Below the pieces are notes generated by a model that had not been told where the DNA came from, did no database searches, and worked only from the letters and a program-made list of their open reading frames with translations. Position numbers and translations under genes: made by a program. A stretch of DNA of 64,000 bases from NCBI GenBank assembly GCA_965216845.1, contig OZ244200.1, positions 2,728,001 through 2,792,000 on the forward strand. Direction: 5' to 3'. Shown piece after piece: positions 1-7,510 of this stretch. Source of the DNA: Panacagrimonas sp965216845. GTDB taxonomy: Bacteria; Pseudomonadota; Gammaproteobacteria; Nevskiales; Nevskiaceae. Every line of letters begins with the position of its first letter. Within the stretch, counting starts at the first letter, position 1.

Positions 1-1
1 C

Positions 2-616
2 AAGGCTGCCTACAGCGGCGAATCCGATCTGGTCAAAGCCGGCAAACGGGAAACCCTGGCGCTGCGCGACCTGCTCAAGTTTGAATTTATTTTCAGTGAT
101 CGCGCCGGCTTTCGAACCGAACTGTTGCAGGAGTCGGACTTGTTCGACCCGGACTGGCGCCAACAGATCGCCACCGCCGAACAGCGCCTGAAAATGATTG
201 AAGCAGCGCCCTTTCTGGTGGCGCACACCGTTTTGCCCACCTTTCTGGAGGCTTACTTCGTACTTGCCGACCGTCTGGCCGCCAAGCCCGCCGGCCACCG
301 CATCGATCGCGATCAGCTGCTGGATGAATGCATGTCCGTGGGTCAGCAATATGTCCTGCAACGGCGCCTGCGTCACCCGGAATGTTTGTCGCGTGAGCTG
401 TTCGCCAACGCCTTGCGGCTGGCCGACAACCGCAACCTGCTCAAACCCGGCGGCCCGGAATTGATCCAGGCGCGGGCTGATTTGGCGCGTGAATGTCAAC
501 AACACGTTGAAGCCGTGAACAACCTCGAAGCCCTGGCGACACGGCGCAACGATCAGGCCGCCGTCACCCATGCGGCCGACCACACCGTAACGGAGGCCAA
601 CCATGTCGCCGCTTGA
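2..616 (+). CDS. plsB: Glycerol-3-phosphate 1-O-acyltransferase, C-terminal part (partial at window edge)
   Basis: The reading frame is open from the window edge, so the 5' part and the acyltransferase motifs lie outside. The visible ~204 residues match the helical C-terminal region of PlsB-type sn-glycerol-3-phosphate acyltransferases (motifs such as LLKFEFIFSD and FLVAHTVLPTFLEAYFVLADRL). PlsB makes lysophosphatidate from glycerol-3-phosphate and acyl donors at the inner membrane. The last 14 bp overlap the start of a PlsC-containing gene, which carries out the next acylation, and a wax ester/DGAT gene follows. The family call rests on the C-terminal region plus context, so the gene symbol is likely rather than certain. 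Confidence 0.72.
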   Translation, partial: KAAYSGESDLVKAGKRETLALRDLLKFEFIFSDRAGFRTELLQESDLFDPDWRQQIATAEQRLKMIEAAPFLVAHTVLPTFLEAYFVLADRLAAKPAGHRIDRDQLLDECMSVGQQYVLQRRLRHPECLSRELFANALRLADNRNLLKPGGPELIQARADLARECQQHVEAVNNLEALATRRNDQAAVTHAADHTVTEANHVAA

Positions 617-2072
617 GCAACGCATCGCAGACGTGCTGGCCGGCCCCTCCGGGTCGTCCATCGGCGCGTTCTTCGATTTTGACGGCACCCTGATCGACGG
701 CTATTCCGCCGCGGTTTATCTGCGCGAACAGATGCGCAAGCGCGAAATGGGGTTGGGCGAGTTCGCCAATCTGTTGCTGTACTGGCTGATTGACGAACCC
801 ACGGAGGCTGAATTCCATGAACTGGTCAGCGCCAGCGCGCGAAAATGGGCCGGTCTGGAAGAATCCGCGCTGGCGGAAAAATGGAAAACGCTGTTCTACA
901 AGCATATCGCGGCGCGCATGTTTCCGGAGTCCTGGCAACTGGTCAAGGCACATCAACGCATGGGACACACCGTGGTCATCGCCTCCAGCGCCACGCCTTA
1001 TCAAATCCAGCCGGCCGCCGACGAATATGGCATCAAACATATTCTGGCCACGCCGCTGGCCGTCAAAAACGGTGTGATCACCGGCAAACTGGACGGCGAA
1101 CCGCTGTGGAATCAAGGCAAGGCCAGGGCGGTGCGTCAGTTTGCCAAGGATCACAAGACGGATCTCAAGCAAAGCTACGCCTATGCCAACGGCGACGAGG
1201 ACATTGCGTTCCTGTCCAGCGTCGGGCGGCCCATGGCCCTCAATGCCGGAACGCAGCTGGCCGAGGTGGCCGAAACCCATCAGTGGCCACAGACACGCTT
1301 TTCGGTGCGCCGGAAAATGCCATTGAGCGCCAAGCTGCGCACCGTTGCCTCATACAGCGCCATGGCCGGAAGTTTTCTCGGTGGCCTGGCCGCCAACAAG
1401 CTTGGCGTGCCGCAAAAACAGGCGCTGAACTTCATCACCGCCGTGGCGCCGGAAATGGGCCTGGCGGCCGCCGGCATCGAGCTGAACATTATCGGTGAGG
1501 AAAACCTGTGGGCCGAGCGTCCGGCCGTGTTCGTTTTCAATCACCAGTCCCCTCTTGACCTGGTGATCGCCATCAACCTGATGCGCAAAAACGCCACCGG
1601 CGTGGTCAAGCAAGAAGCCGCCGACATGCTCGGCTGGGGGCAGTTCCTGAAATTCATGGACGCCGCGTTCGTTGATCGCGCCGACCCCGAAAAAGCGCGC
1701 GCCGCGCTGGCGCCAGCAGTCGAGAAACTCAAGAAAGGCATGTCTCTGGGCATTTGTCCCGAAGGCACCCGCTCCTATTCGCCGCGCATGGGCCCGTTCA
1801 AGAAAGGGGCCTTTCACATGGCCATGCAGGCCCAGGTACCCATCGTCCCGGTGGTGTTGCGCAACGCGGGCGAAGTGATGCATCGCAATGCCGGATGGAT
1901 GCGGTCCGGCGTGGTCGACATCTGCGTGCTGCCGCCGATCTCGGTCGAGAAGTGGAAGCGCGAAAACCTGGACCAACATATCGCCGACGTCCGGCAGCTG
2001 TTCATCGACACCCTGGATCAATGGCCCAAACACGGCACCGTCAAGGCCGTGCGACGAAAACTGGCGGCCTGA
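603..2072 (+). CDS. Bifunctional HAD-IB phosphatase / 1-acylglycerol-3-phosphate acyltransferase (PlsC) fusion
   Basis: 489 aa. The N-terminal HAD-IB domain carries DFDGTLIDG (residues 25-33, nucleophile D25 and D27) and a late acidic motif YANGDEDIAFL. The C-terminal PlsC-like domain has NHQSPLD at 313-319 (the NHX4D catalytic motif) and PEGTRS at 386-391 (acyl/phosphate binding). The enzyme would acylate lysophosphatidate and may also dephosphorylate a lipid phosphate; the HAD substrate is not shown by sequence. It overlaps plsB by 14 bp and is followed within 35 bp by a wax ester synthase/DGAT, so the three genes look like one neutral-lipid/phospholipid operon that could take glycerol-3-phosphate through phosphatidate toward acylglycerols. 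Confidence 0.88.
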   Translation: MSPLEQRIADVLAGPSGSSIGAFFDFDGTLIDGYSAAVYLREQMRKREMGLGEFANLLLYWLIDEPTEAEFHELVSASARKWAGLEESALAEKWKTLFYKHIAARMFPESWQLVKAHQRMGHTVVIASSATPYQIQPAADEYGIKHILATPLAVKNGVITGKLDGEPLWNQGKARAVRQFAKDHKTDLKQSYAYANGDEDIAFLSSVGRPMALNAGTQLAEVAETHQWPQTRFSVRRKMPLSAKLRTVASYSAMAGSFLGGLAANKLGVPQKQALNFITAVAPEMGLAAAGIELNIIGEENLWAERPAVFVFNHQSPLDLVIAINLMRKNATGVVKQEAADMLGWGQFLKFMDAAFVDRADPEKARAALAPAVEKLKKGMSLGICPEGTRSYSPRMGPFKKGAFHMAMQAQVPIVPVVLRNAGEVMHRNAGWMRSGVVDICVLPPISVEKWKRENLDQHIADVRQLFIDTLDQWPKHGTVKAVRRKLAA

Positions 2073-2104
2073 TCGCAAACCCTGATCAAACTCTTCTGCG
2101 ACCC

Positions 2105-3559
2105 ATGAGCAAAACCAAAGCCAAGGCCAAGCCCAAGGCCAAACCCAAAGCCAAAGCCAAGCAACAGAAACTGGAATGGGGCTTGGAACCCTCGCTGGAC
2201 GCCTTCGAATCCCTGATGTGGCGGCTGGATCAATATCCAAACCTGCGGTCCACGGTGGTCGGTCTGGAGATTCTGGATTGCGCACCGCATCGCCAACGGT
2301 TGCGCAATGCCCACCGGTGGGCCGTGCAAACCGTGCCGCGCCTGCGGCAACGACTCATCGATTCGCCCAGTCGGCTCCCTGAATGGGTGGACGACCCCGA
2401 CTTTGATCTGGACAAGCATCTGGACTTCGTCAAACTGCAGGACGAAGGCAGCATGCGGCAGCTGCTGGATGCGGCACAGGAATACGCCATGCTGCCGTTC
2501 GACGATGGTCGACCCTTGTGGTCCGCTCTGGTTTTCGAGGGCCTCGAAGGCGGGCGTGCCGCTTACTTGCTGAAGCTGCATCACTCGCTGTCAGACGGCA
2601 TTGGCATCATTCAATTGCTGTCGTTCATGCACAGTCGCCAGCGCCAACCCAGCGGACGTACCGCCGCAGCCGAGGCCGAAGCGGGTAAAAAGGCAAAGAT
2701 TCCGGGCAAGCTGGCAGTTTTTGGCCGGCAACTGCGGCGTGAGCTGGACAAGGCGCCTGACCGGATTCGTGAAATCAGCCACGGCATCCGCGCCGGCCTG
2801 CGCAAGCCCGACGACCAGTCCTATGTTTCCAAGATGGCGCGCTACATGGCCTCGTTGCGGCGGGTGATGGACCCGCCGAAAATTCAGTCTTCACCACTGC
2901 TCAAGCCAAGAAACAACCTTTGGCATTTCGACTGCATGGACATTCCGCTGGCCGCTTTCAAGGCTGCGGCAAAGTCCTGCGGCGCCACCATGAACGACGC
3001 ATTCGTATCCGCGATCATCGGCGCATTTCGGCGTTATCACCTTTGTTTCGATGTGGATCTGGATGAAATTCCCATCGTGATTCCCATCAGCATCCGCTCT
3101 GAAAAGGACAGCGCCGGTGGCAATCATTTCGCCGCTGGCTACCTTTCCGGCCCCATTGGCGAGGCTGACCCGGTCAAACGGATGCAAGATATTGGCGGTC
3201 AGGTTTCGCGCCTGCGGCAGGAACCGGCAATGAAGGCCACCATGGCGATCATGCCCGTGTTGGCGCGACTGCCCGCACCCATGGTTGCAAAAATCATGGG
3301 ACCAAAGATGGCGGCCAACGATATCCAGATGAGCAACGTGCCGGGCATTGCCGAAGACGTTTACATGGCGGGCGCCAAAATCACCCACGTGTATCCGCTA
3401 CCGCCCCTGCCCGGCTGTCCGGCCATGGTCGCGATGGTGTCGCACGGCGAACACTGCTGCCTGGGAATCAACCTGGACCGCGCCGCGGTCACCGAACCGG
3501 AGGTGATGATGCGTTGCTTGCGGGAGAGTTTTGACGAGATTCTGGCGCTGGGGCATTAA
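2105..3559 (+). CDS. Wax ester synthase / acyl-CoA:diacylglycerol acyltransferase (WS/DGAT)
   Basis: 484 aa, a normal WS/DGAT length. The catalytic HHxxxDG motif is HHSLSDG at residues 159-165, and the C-terminal conserved block with SNVPG (PxNxPGP-type) is present. These enzymes esterify long-chain alcohols or diacylglycerol with acyl-CoA to form storage lipid at the inner membrane. The ATG at 2105 is chosen because homology begins just after it; an open frame runs further upstream but only as a shadow inside the PlsC gene. The N-terminus is unusual: residues 3-19 are almost only Lys, Ala and Pro, encoded by a run of imperfect 6-bp repeats. No clear Shine-Dalgarno is seen. It is the third gene of the lipid operon. 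Confidence 0.88.
   Translation: MSKTKAKAKPKAKPKAKAKQQKLEWGLEPSLDAFESLMWRLDQYPNLRSTVVGLEILDCAPHRQRLRNAHRWAVQTVPRLRQRLIDSPSRLPEWVDDPDFDLDKHLDFVKLQDEGSMRQLLDAAQEYAMLPFDDGRPLWSALVFEGLEGGRAAYLLKLHHSLSDGIGIIQLLSFMHSRQRQPSGRTAAAEAEAGKKAKIPGKLAVFGRQLRRELDKAPDRIREISHGIRAGLRKPDDQSYVSKMARYMASLRRVMDPPKIQSSPLLKPRNNLWHFDCMDIPLAAFKAAAKSCGATMNDAFVSAIIGAFRRYHLCFDVDLDEIPIVIPISIRSEKDSAGGNHFAAGYLSGPIGEADPVKRMQDIGGQVSRLRQEPAMKATMAIMPVLARLPAPMVAKIMGPKMAANDIQMSNVPGIAEDVYMAGAKITHVYPLPPLPGCPAMVAMVSHGEHCCLGINLDRAAVTEPEVMMRCLRESFDEILALGH
2111..2161 (+). repeat. Imperfect hexanucleotide repeats in the 5' end of the WS/DGAT gene
   Basis: About eight units of the type AAAGCC / AAGGCC / AAGCCC / AAACCC follow one another and encode a (K-A/P) tail. 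The repeats could expand or contract in frame by slippage. The basic segment may help the enzyme reach acidic membrane lipid or DNA; both are inferences. Confidence 0.6.
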
Positions 3560-3638
3560 AAAACACGGATGCCCGAGCCGGGTTGCCAAGCGCCGTTGAC
3601 CCAAGCGCGCGCTTTTCCGGGCAGAGAGGCGACTGGGC

Positions 3639-3669
3639 TTGACCCCGTAGTGACGTACGGCGTTCTAAT
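3639..3669 (+). promoter_or_regulatory. MerR-type promoter with 19-bp spacer and operator dyad
   Basis: The -35 box TTGACC (3639-3644) and -10 box TCTAAT (3664-3669) are separated by 19 bp, the overlong spacing that MerR-family regulators correct by untwisting DNA. Inside the spacer lies the dyad CCGTA-N6-TACGG (3645-3660), close in sequence to the mercury-resistance operator. It precedes the merR-like gene at 3696, so autoregulation of the merR-DUF4396 pair is expected. Confidence 0.8.
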
Positions 3670-3695
3670 GGCGCTTTCATCTTCAGGGCAATGAC

Positions 3696-4106
3696 ATGCC
3701 ATCACTGACCGTCGGAAAAGTCGCCAAGGCCAGCGGACTGAACATAGAAACCATTCGCTACTACGAGCGCGACGGCCTGTTGCCACCACCATTGCGCAGC
3801 GCCGCCGGCTACCGCTTGTATCAGTCGGACACGCTTGATCGACTGCAATTCATCCGGCGCGCCAAACACCTGGGGTTCAGCCTGCGCGAGATTCGTGACC
3901 TGTTGAGCCTTCAGGACCAAGCGGGCAGCAAGTCCCAGGCCAGGAAACTGGCCGCCGGCAAACTGAAGCTGGTGAATGAAAAGATTCGCGATCTGCAAGG
4001 TATCCGCCGCGCGCTGGACAAGATGGTGGAACAGTGCTCCGGAGACGGAAGCGTCTCGTCCGGCTGCCCGATCATTCAGACCCTTTCCGGAGACGCCGAA
4101 TCATGA
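3696..4106 (+). CDS. MerR-family heavy-metal-type transcriptional regulator
   Basis: 136 aa. The N-terminal winged helix-turn-helix runs over about residues 4-70 (signature ETIRYYERDGLL), followed by a dimerisation helix and a C-terminal metal loop with C114 and C124 (CSGDGSVSSGC, spacing Cys-X9-Cys). The third ligand Cys found near residue 79 in Zn/Cd/Pb/Hg sensors is absent (S78-K79-S80 here); Ser at that place is typical of CueR-like monovalent-metal sensors, yet their loop is Cys-X7-Cys. The inducer therefore cannot be assigned. The gene has a matching operator-promoter upstream and shares a 4-bp ATGA overlap with the downstream membrane protein gene. Confidence 0.85.
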   Translation: MPSLTVGKVAKASGLNIETIRYYERDGLLPPPLRSAAGYRLYQSDTLDRLQFIRRAKHLGFSLREIRDLLSLQDQAGSKSQARKLAAGKLKLVNEKIRDLQGIRRALDKMVEQCSGDGSVSSGCPIIQTLSGDAES

Positions 4107-4585
4107 CCGCAACCGTCAAAGGCGCCTGTCATGCAAACCAGCATCGCAAGATCAACGCGCGCACCGCCGCATCAGCCACCGTCCATTGCCTGACCGGATG
4201 TTCCATCGGCGAATTTCTCGGTCTGGCGATCGGCGTCAGCCTGGGTTGGGCGCCATGGCAAACCATTACGCTGGCGGTTGTACTGGCATTCATCAGCGGT
4301 TACGCCTTGAGCCTGATCCCGTTGATGCGCGGCCGCGGACTGTCGTTCACCGCAGCCTTCAAAATTATCTGGCTGGGCGAACTGATCTCCATCGGCGTGA
4401 TGGAATTGGCGATGAACATCGCCGATTACCAGGCCGGCGGCATGCACGCCACCTCCGTGCTCGACCCGGTTTTCTGGATCGGATTCGCAGCGGCCTTGAC
4501 CGCCGGATTCGTCGCCGCCTATCCGGTCAATTACTGGATGCTCAAACGCAATATGAAGGCCTGCCACCAAGGAAACACTGATTAA
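4103..4585 (+). CDS. DUF4396 family membrane protein
   Basis: 160 aa with about four predicted hydrophobic segments (roughly residues 36-56, 58-75, 82-105 and 118-140). It opens with a Cys/His-rich stretch (CHANQH) and has a conserved-looking HCLTGC motif at the mouth of the first membrane segment, which could hold a metal ion. The start at 4103 overlaps the merR stop codon by ATGA, so it is the likely output gene of that regulator. The last residues GNTD and the stop codon are supplied by the end of a palindromic repeat that begins at 4571, so the native C-terminus may have been longer. Function of DUF4396 is unknown to me. Confidence 0.75.
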   Translation: MTATVKGACHANQHRKINARTAASATVHCLTGCSIGEFLGLAIGVSLGWAPWQTITLAVVLAFISGYALSLIPLMRGRGLSFTAAFKIIWLGELISIGVMELAMNIADYQAGGMHATSVLDPVFWIGFAAALTAGFVAAYPVNYWMLKRNMKACHQGNTD

Positions 4586-4786
4586 TCTACTGCGCTCGGC
4601 ATCTCGAGTTTCGGCGGTGCTGGTTCGGGCTTGGCGAAGCGATGCTTCGCCCGAACCAGCCACTCACCCTCATGTATTTCAATACATTGCGTTCGCCGAA
4701 CTGCGAAGCTGTGCTTCGTTCTCGGCTCACCTGTGCTCCGGCGCAACCCGAGATGCCTTCGCTCGCTACGATTAATCAGCGTTTCC
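4571..4786. repeat. MITE-like palindromic repeat, copy 1
   Basis: The ends are inverted repeats: GGAAACACTGATTAATC on the left and the reverse complement of GGAAACGCTGATTAATC on the right. The similarity between arms extends roughly 50 bp inward (GGCATCTCGAGTT versus GGCATCTCGGGTT). A second hairpin GGTTCGGGC...GCCCGAACC lies inside. The central part (from CCAGCCACTCACCCTC to GCGTTCGCCG) is shared with copy 2 at 5970-6118. No transposase is encoded. It overlaps the stop codon of the DUF4396 gene. Confidence 0.75.
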
Positions 4787-4818
4787 CTAACGCGAAAGTA
4801 CGTATGCGTGCAAAAGCC

Positions 4819-4956
4819 ATGAAAATCGAAGCGTCGAATCCGCTGATGGAAGACATTTTTCAGGAACACCGTTCGACGATCGGTGATCTCTTTCTGGCTT
4901 ACCGGAATCATGCTTGTCGGGTCGTGCCATTTTCAGACTTCAGGCAAGTTCGGTGA
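4819..4956 (+). pseudogene. Possible 5' remnant of an HD-domain-like protein gene
   Basis: A 45-codon frame starts at ATG 4819 and encodes PLMEDIFQEHRSTIGDLF followed by LAYRNHACRV, which resembles from memory the first helix of small HD-domain proteins (pattern ...G-x-DF-x-x-YRNH-x-x-RV). It ends inside the 3' end of mtnA on the opposite strand, with no further coding. It begins 32 bp after the palindromic repeat. Read as a truncated gene fragment; it may instead be a chance frame. Confidence 0.3.
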
Positions 4957-5952
4957 TTCGAAAAACCTCGCGATGCGTCCCGACTCCGGTCGTTGGATGA
5001 CGCCGTGTTCACAAACGATGGCGTCGATGAGTTCAGCCGGGGTGACATCAAAAACCGGGTTCCAGGTTTGCGTACCAGCCGGTGCGATGGGACGCGACTG
5101 AATCTGCACCAGTTCTCCAGGACCGCGTTCTTCGATCGGAATCCACGTCCCGTCCTTGCAGTCCAGATCGAAACTGGAACCGGGGGCGACGACCATGAAC
5201 TTGACACCGTGACGCCAGGCGCTGACCGCCAGCGAATAAGTGCCGATCTTGTTGGCGGTGTCGCCATTGGCGGCGATGCGATCCGCCCCAACGATGACCC
5301 AATCCACCACCCCGGTCGCCATCAGGTGCGCCGCAGCGCCATCGGCCATCAGCCGCGACTCGATGCCCTCGCGTTGCAGCTCCCATGAGGTGAGGCGCGC
5401 GCCTTGCAGCCAGGGACGGGTTTCGGTGTTGTATACGCGCTTTATTTTCTTCTGTTGCCAGGCGCTGCGGATCACGCCCAGGGCGGTCCCATGTCCACCG
5501 GTGGCCAGCGCACCGGTATTGCAATGGGTGATGACCACGGCCTGATCCGGCAGCAGGTCCGCGCCGATACGGCCCATCGTTTGATTCTGTTGCCGATCTT
5601 CAACATGAATGGCTTGAGCTTCAGCGATCAACGCCTGACTGCCGCCGCCCTGGGCGATCAAGACGTGCATGCGCCTCAAGGCCCAGGTCAGATTCACCGC
5701 GGTGGGACGCGAGGCCGCCAATGCGGCTTCGGCGCGACGCAGGTTTTCACCGGACTGGCTCGCCATGGCCATGCCGTAAGCCGCGGCGATGCCTATCGCC
5801 GGCGCGCCGCGCACGGCCATGTTGCCAATGGCATCCGCGACCTGGGCCGAGCTGCGACATTCCAGCCACACCTCGGCTGCGGGCAACCGGCGCTGGTCCA
5901 ACAGGCGCAAATGATCACCGCTCCAGACGATGGCTTCTACCGCGTTGTGCAT
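4933..5952 (-). CDS. mtnA: S-methyl-5-thioribose-1-phosphate isomerase
   Basis: 339 aa, the usual length. Family motifs include RGAPAIGIAAAYG near the N-terminus, HCNTGALATGG with the catalytic Cys, and GADRIAANGDTANKIGTY with the catalytic Asp. The enzyme converts 5-methylthioribose-1-phosphate to methylthioribulose-1-phosphate in the methionine salvage pathway. It is divergent from the MTA deaminase gene at 6191, which feeds the same pathway. A palindromic repeat sits in the divergent intergenic space. Confidence 0.95.
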   Translation of the reverse strand: MHNAVEAIVWSGDHLRLLDQRRLPAAEVWLECRSSAQVADAIGNMAVRGAPAIGIAAAYGMAMASQSGENLRRAEAALAASRPTAVNLTWALRRMHVLIAQGGGSQALIAEAQAIHVEDRQQNQTMGRIGADLLPDQAVVITHCNTGALATGGHGTALGVIRSAWQQKKIKRVYNTETRPWLQGARLTSWELQREGIESRLMADGAAAHLMATGVVDWVIVGADRIAANGDTANKIGTYSLAVSAWRHGVKFMVVAPGSSFDLDCKDGTWIPIEERGPGELVQIQSRPIAPAGTQTWNPVFDVTPAELIDAIVCEHGVIQRPESGRIARFFESPNLPEV

Positions 5953-5969
5953 GAGGTGTCCCGGTTAGG

Positions 5970-6118
5970 GGAAACGCTGATTCAGTCGGCCGCGCTCGAC
6001 GTTTCCGGGCTTGGCCCGAATCAGCCAGTCACCCTCGTGCATTTTCAATACACTGCGTTCGCCGGGCTGCGGCGCAAGCTGACCGCTCCCGGCTGGCGAC
6101 GATCAAATCAGCGTTTCC
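5970..6118. repeat. MITE-like palindromic repeat, copy 2
   Basis: The element is flanked by GGAAACGCTGATTCAGTC and, inverted, GGAAACGCTGATTTGATC. It shares its termini and a central block of about 50 bp (CAGCCAGTCACCCTCGTG onward to GCGTTCGCCG) with copy 1 at 4571-4786, but is 67 bp shorter. Short TTAG flanks are seen on both sides and may be a target duplication. It fills most of the divergent mtnA/mtaD intergenic region, so it may affect the promoters there. Confidence 0.75.
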
Positions 6119-6190
6119 TTAGAATTTGGCCTGCGCGAGGCGTCCGCCCCATTTTATAAATCTTTGATCCCAAGAACCCTGGCCAAGGCT

Positions 6191-7510
6191 ATGCAAAGCA
6201 TCGACCTACTCGTTGTTCCGCGATACCTGATTCCGGTAGCGCCCGCCGGCAAGGTTGATGAGCAAACCGCAATGGCGGTGCATGACGGGCGCATCATTGA
6301 GTTGCTGCCCGCCGATCAAGCGCGCGAAAAATATATGCCAGCCGAAACGCTGGCGCTGAAGCAACACGCGGTGATGCCGGGCCTGGTCAACGCGCACACC
6401 CATTCGGCGATGAGCCTGTTTCGCGGCCTTGCCGATGATCTGCCGTTGATGCAGTGGCTCAATGATCACATCTGGCCCGCCGAAGGCGCGCACGCCAACG
6501 CCGAGTTCTGCCGTGACGGTGTGGCGCTGGCGATCGCGGAGATGATCCGCAGCGGCACGACTTGTTTCAACGACATGTACTTCTTCCCGGAGGCGACCGC
6601 GGAAGTCGCCGGCCGCGCCGGCATCCGCGTCTGCATCGGGCTGATCGTCATCGATTTCCCGTCGGCCTGGGCACGGCCGGGTGAATATCTGCACAAGGGT
6701 CTGGCGTTTCGTGACGCGGTGCGTGATCAGCCGCTGATCAAGACCCTGTTCGCGCCCCACGCCCCGTATTCGGTCAACGACACCGCGCTAGCCGAAGTCC
6801 GCAAATACGCCAACGAGCTCGGCATCGGCATTCACATGCACGTGCACGAGACCGCGGACGAAGTTCAACAGGCGCAGGACAATGGTGGTGCGCGCCCCTG
6901 GCAGCGCTTGCGCGATCTGGACCTCCCGGGCAGCGACTTTGTAGCCGTCCACATGACCCAGCTCAACGATGAAGAAATCGAACAGGCGGCGGCCTTGGGC
7001 GTGCACGTTGCGCATTGCCCGGAATCGAACTTGAAACTCGCCAGCGGATTCTGCCCGGTGGCAAAGTTGATGCAAGCCGGCGTCAATGTCTGCCTGGGAA
7101 CCGACGGCGCCGCCAGCAACAACGATCTGGACCTGTTGGGCGAAATGCGCACCGCAGCCCTGTTGGCCAAAGGGGTGAGCGGCGACGCACAAAGTGTTTC
7201 GGCGCCACAAGCACTACAAATGGCGACCATCAACGGTGCGCGCGCCCTGGGCCTGGATCAGGACATCGGCTCGCTGGAAGTTGGAAAATCAGCCGACTTC
7301 ATTGCCGTTGATCTGAGCGCCTGTCACACCCAACCGCTGTTCAATCCGATTTCGCAACTGGTTTACGCCGCCAATGGCCGTGACGTCACCCACAGCTTTG
7401 TGGCCGGTCGCGCGCTGATGCGGAATCGAACCTTATCAACCATCGATGAACCAGCGATTCTTGGTCGCGCCGCTCAATGGCGCCAACGAATTTGCGGAGC
7501 TGAACAATGA
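6191..7510 (+). CDS. mtaD: 5-methylthioadenosine/S-adenosylhomocysteine deaminase (TRZ/ATZ amidohydrolase)
   Basis: 439 aa from ATG 6191; a TTG at 6164 in frame is a less likely start. Metal ligands of the amidohydrolase fold are visible: HTH (H69, H71), HMHVHE (215-220) and D305 in GTDGAASNND. Such enzymes deaminate methylthioadenosine to methylthioinosine, which feeds MtnA after phosphorolysis. The order mtnA, this gene, ubiG, mupP, yciK matches the Pseudomonas PA3169-PA3173 region, which supports the assignment. It overlaps ubiG by ATGA. Confidence 0.88.
   Translation: MQSIDLLVVPRYLIPVAPAGKVDEQTAMAVHDGRIIELLPADQAREKYMPAETLALKQHAVMPGLVNAHTHSAMSLFRGLADDLPLMQWLNDHIWPAEGAHANAEFCRDGVALAIAEMIRSGTTCFNDMYFFPEATAEVAGRAGIRVCIGLIVIDFPSAWARPGEYLHKGLAFRDAVRDQPLIKTLFAPHAPYSVNDTALAEVRKYANELGIGIHMHVHETADEVQQAQDNGGARPWQRLRDLDLPGSDFVAVHMTQLNDEEIEQAAALGVHVAHCPESNLKLASGFCPVAKLMQAGVNVCLGTDGAASNNDLDLLGEMRTAALLAKGVSGDAQSVSAPQALQMATINGARALGLDQDIGSLEVGKSADFIAVDLSACHTQPLFNPISQLVYAANGRDVTHSFVAGRALMRNRTLSTIDEPAILGRAAQWRQRICGAEQ

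Noticed and set aside
1754..2104. Upstream extension of the WS/DGAT frame
   Set aside because: Lies inside the PlsC domain in another frame; the WS/DGAT family has no such N-terminal domain.
1350..2285. Long minus-strand open frame opposite the PlsC and WS/DGAT genes
   Set aside because: It is antisense to clearly homologous genes, has repetitive Trp/Val composition from reading the Lys/Ala repeats backwards, and shows no family motif.
5404..6159. 251-codon plus-strand frame opposite mtnA
   Set aside because: It crosses mtnA in antisense and then the palindromic repeat; no recognisable domain.
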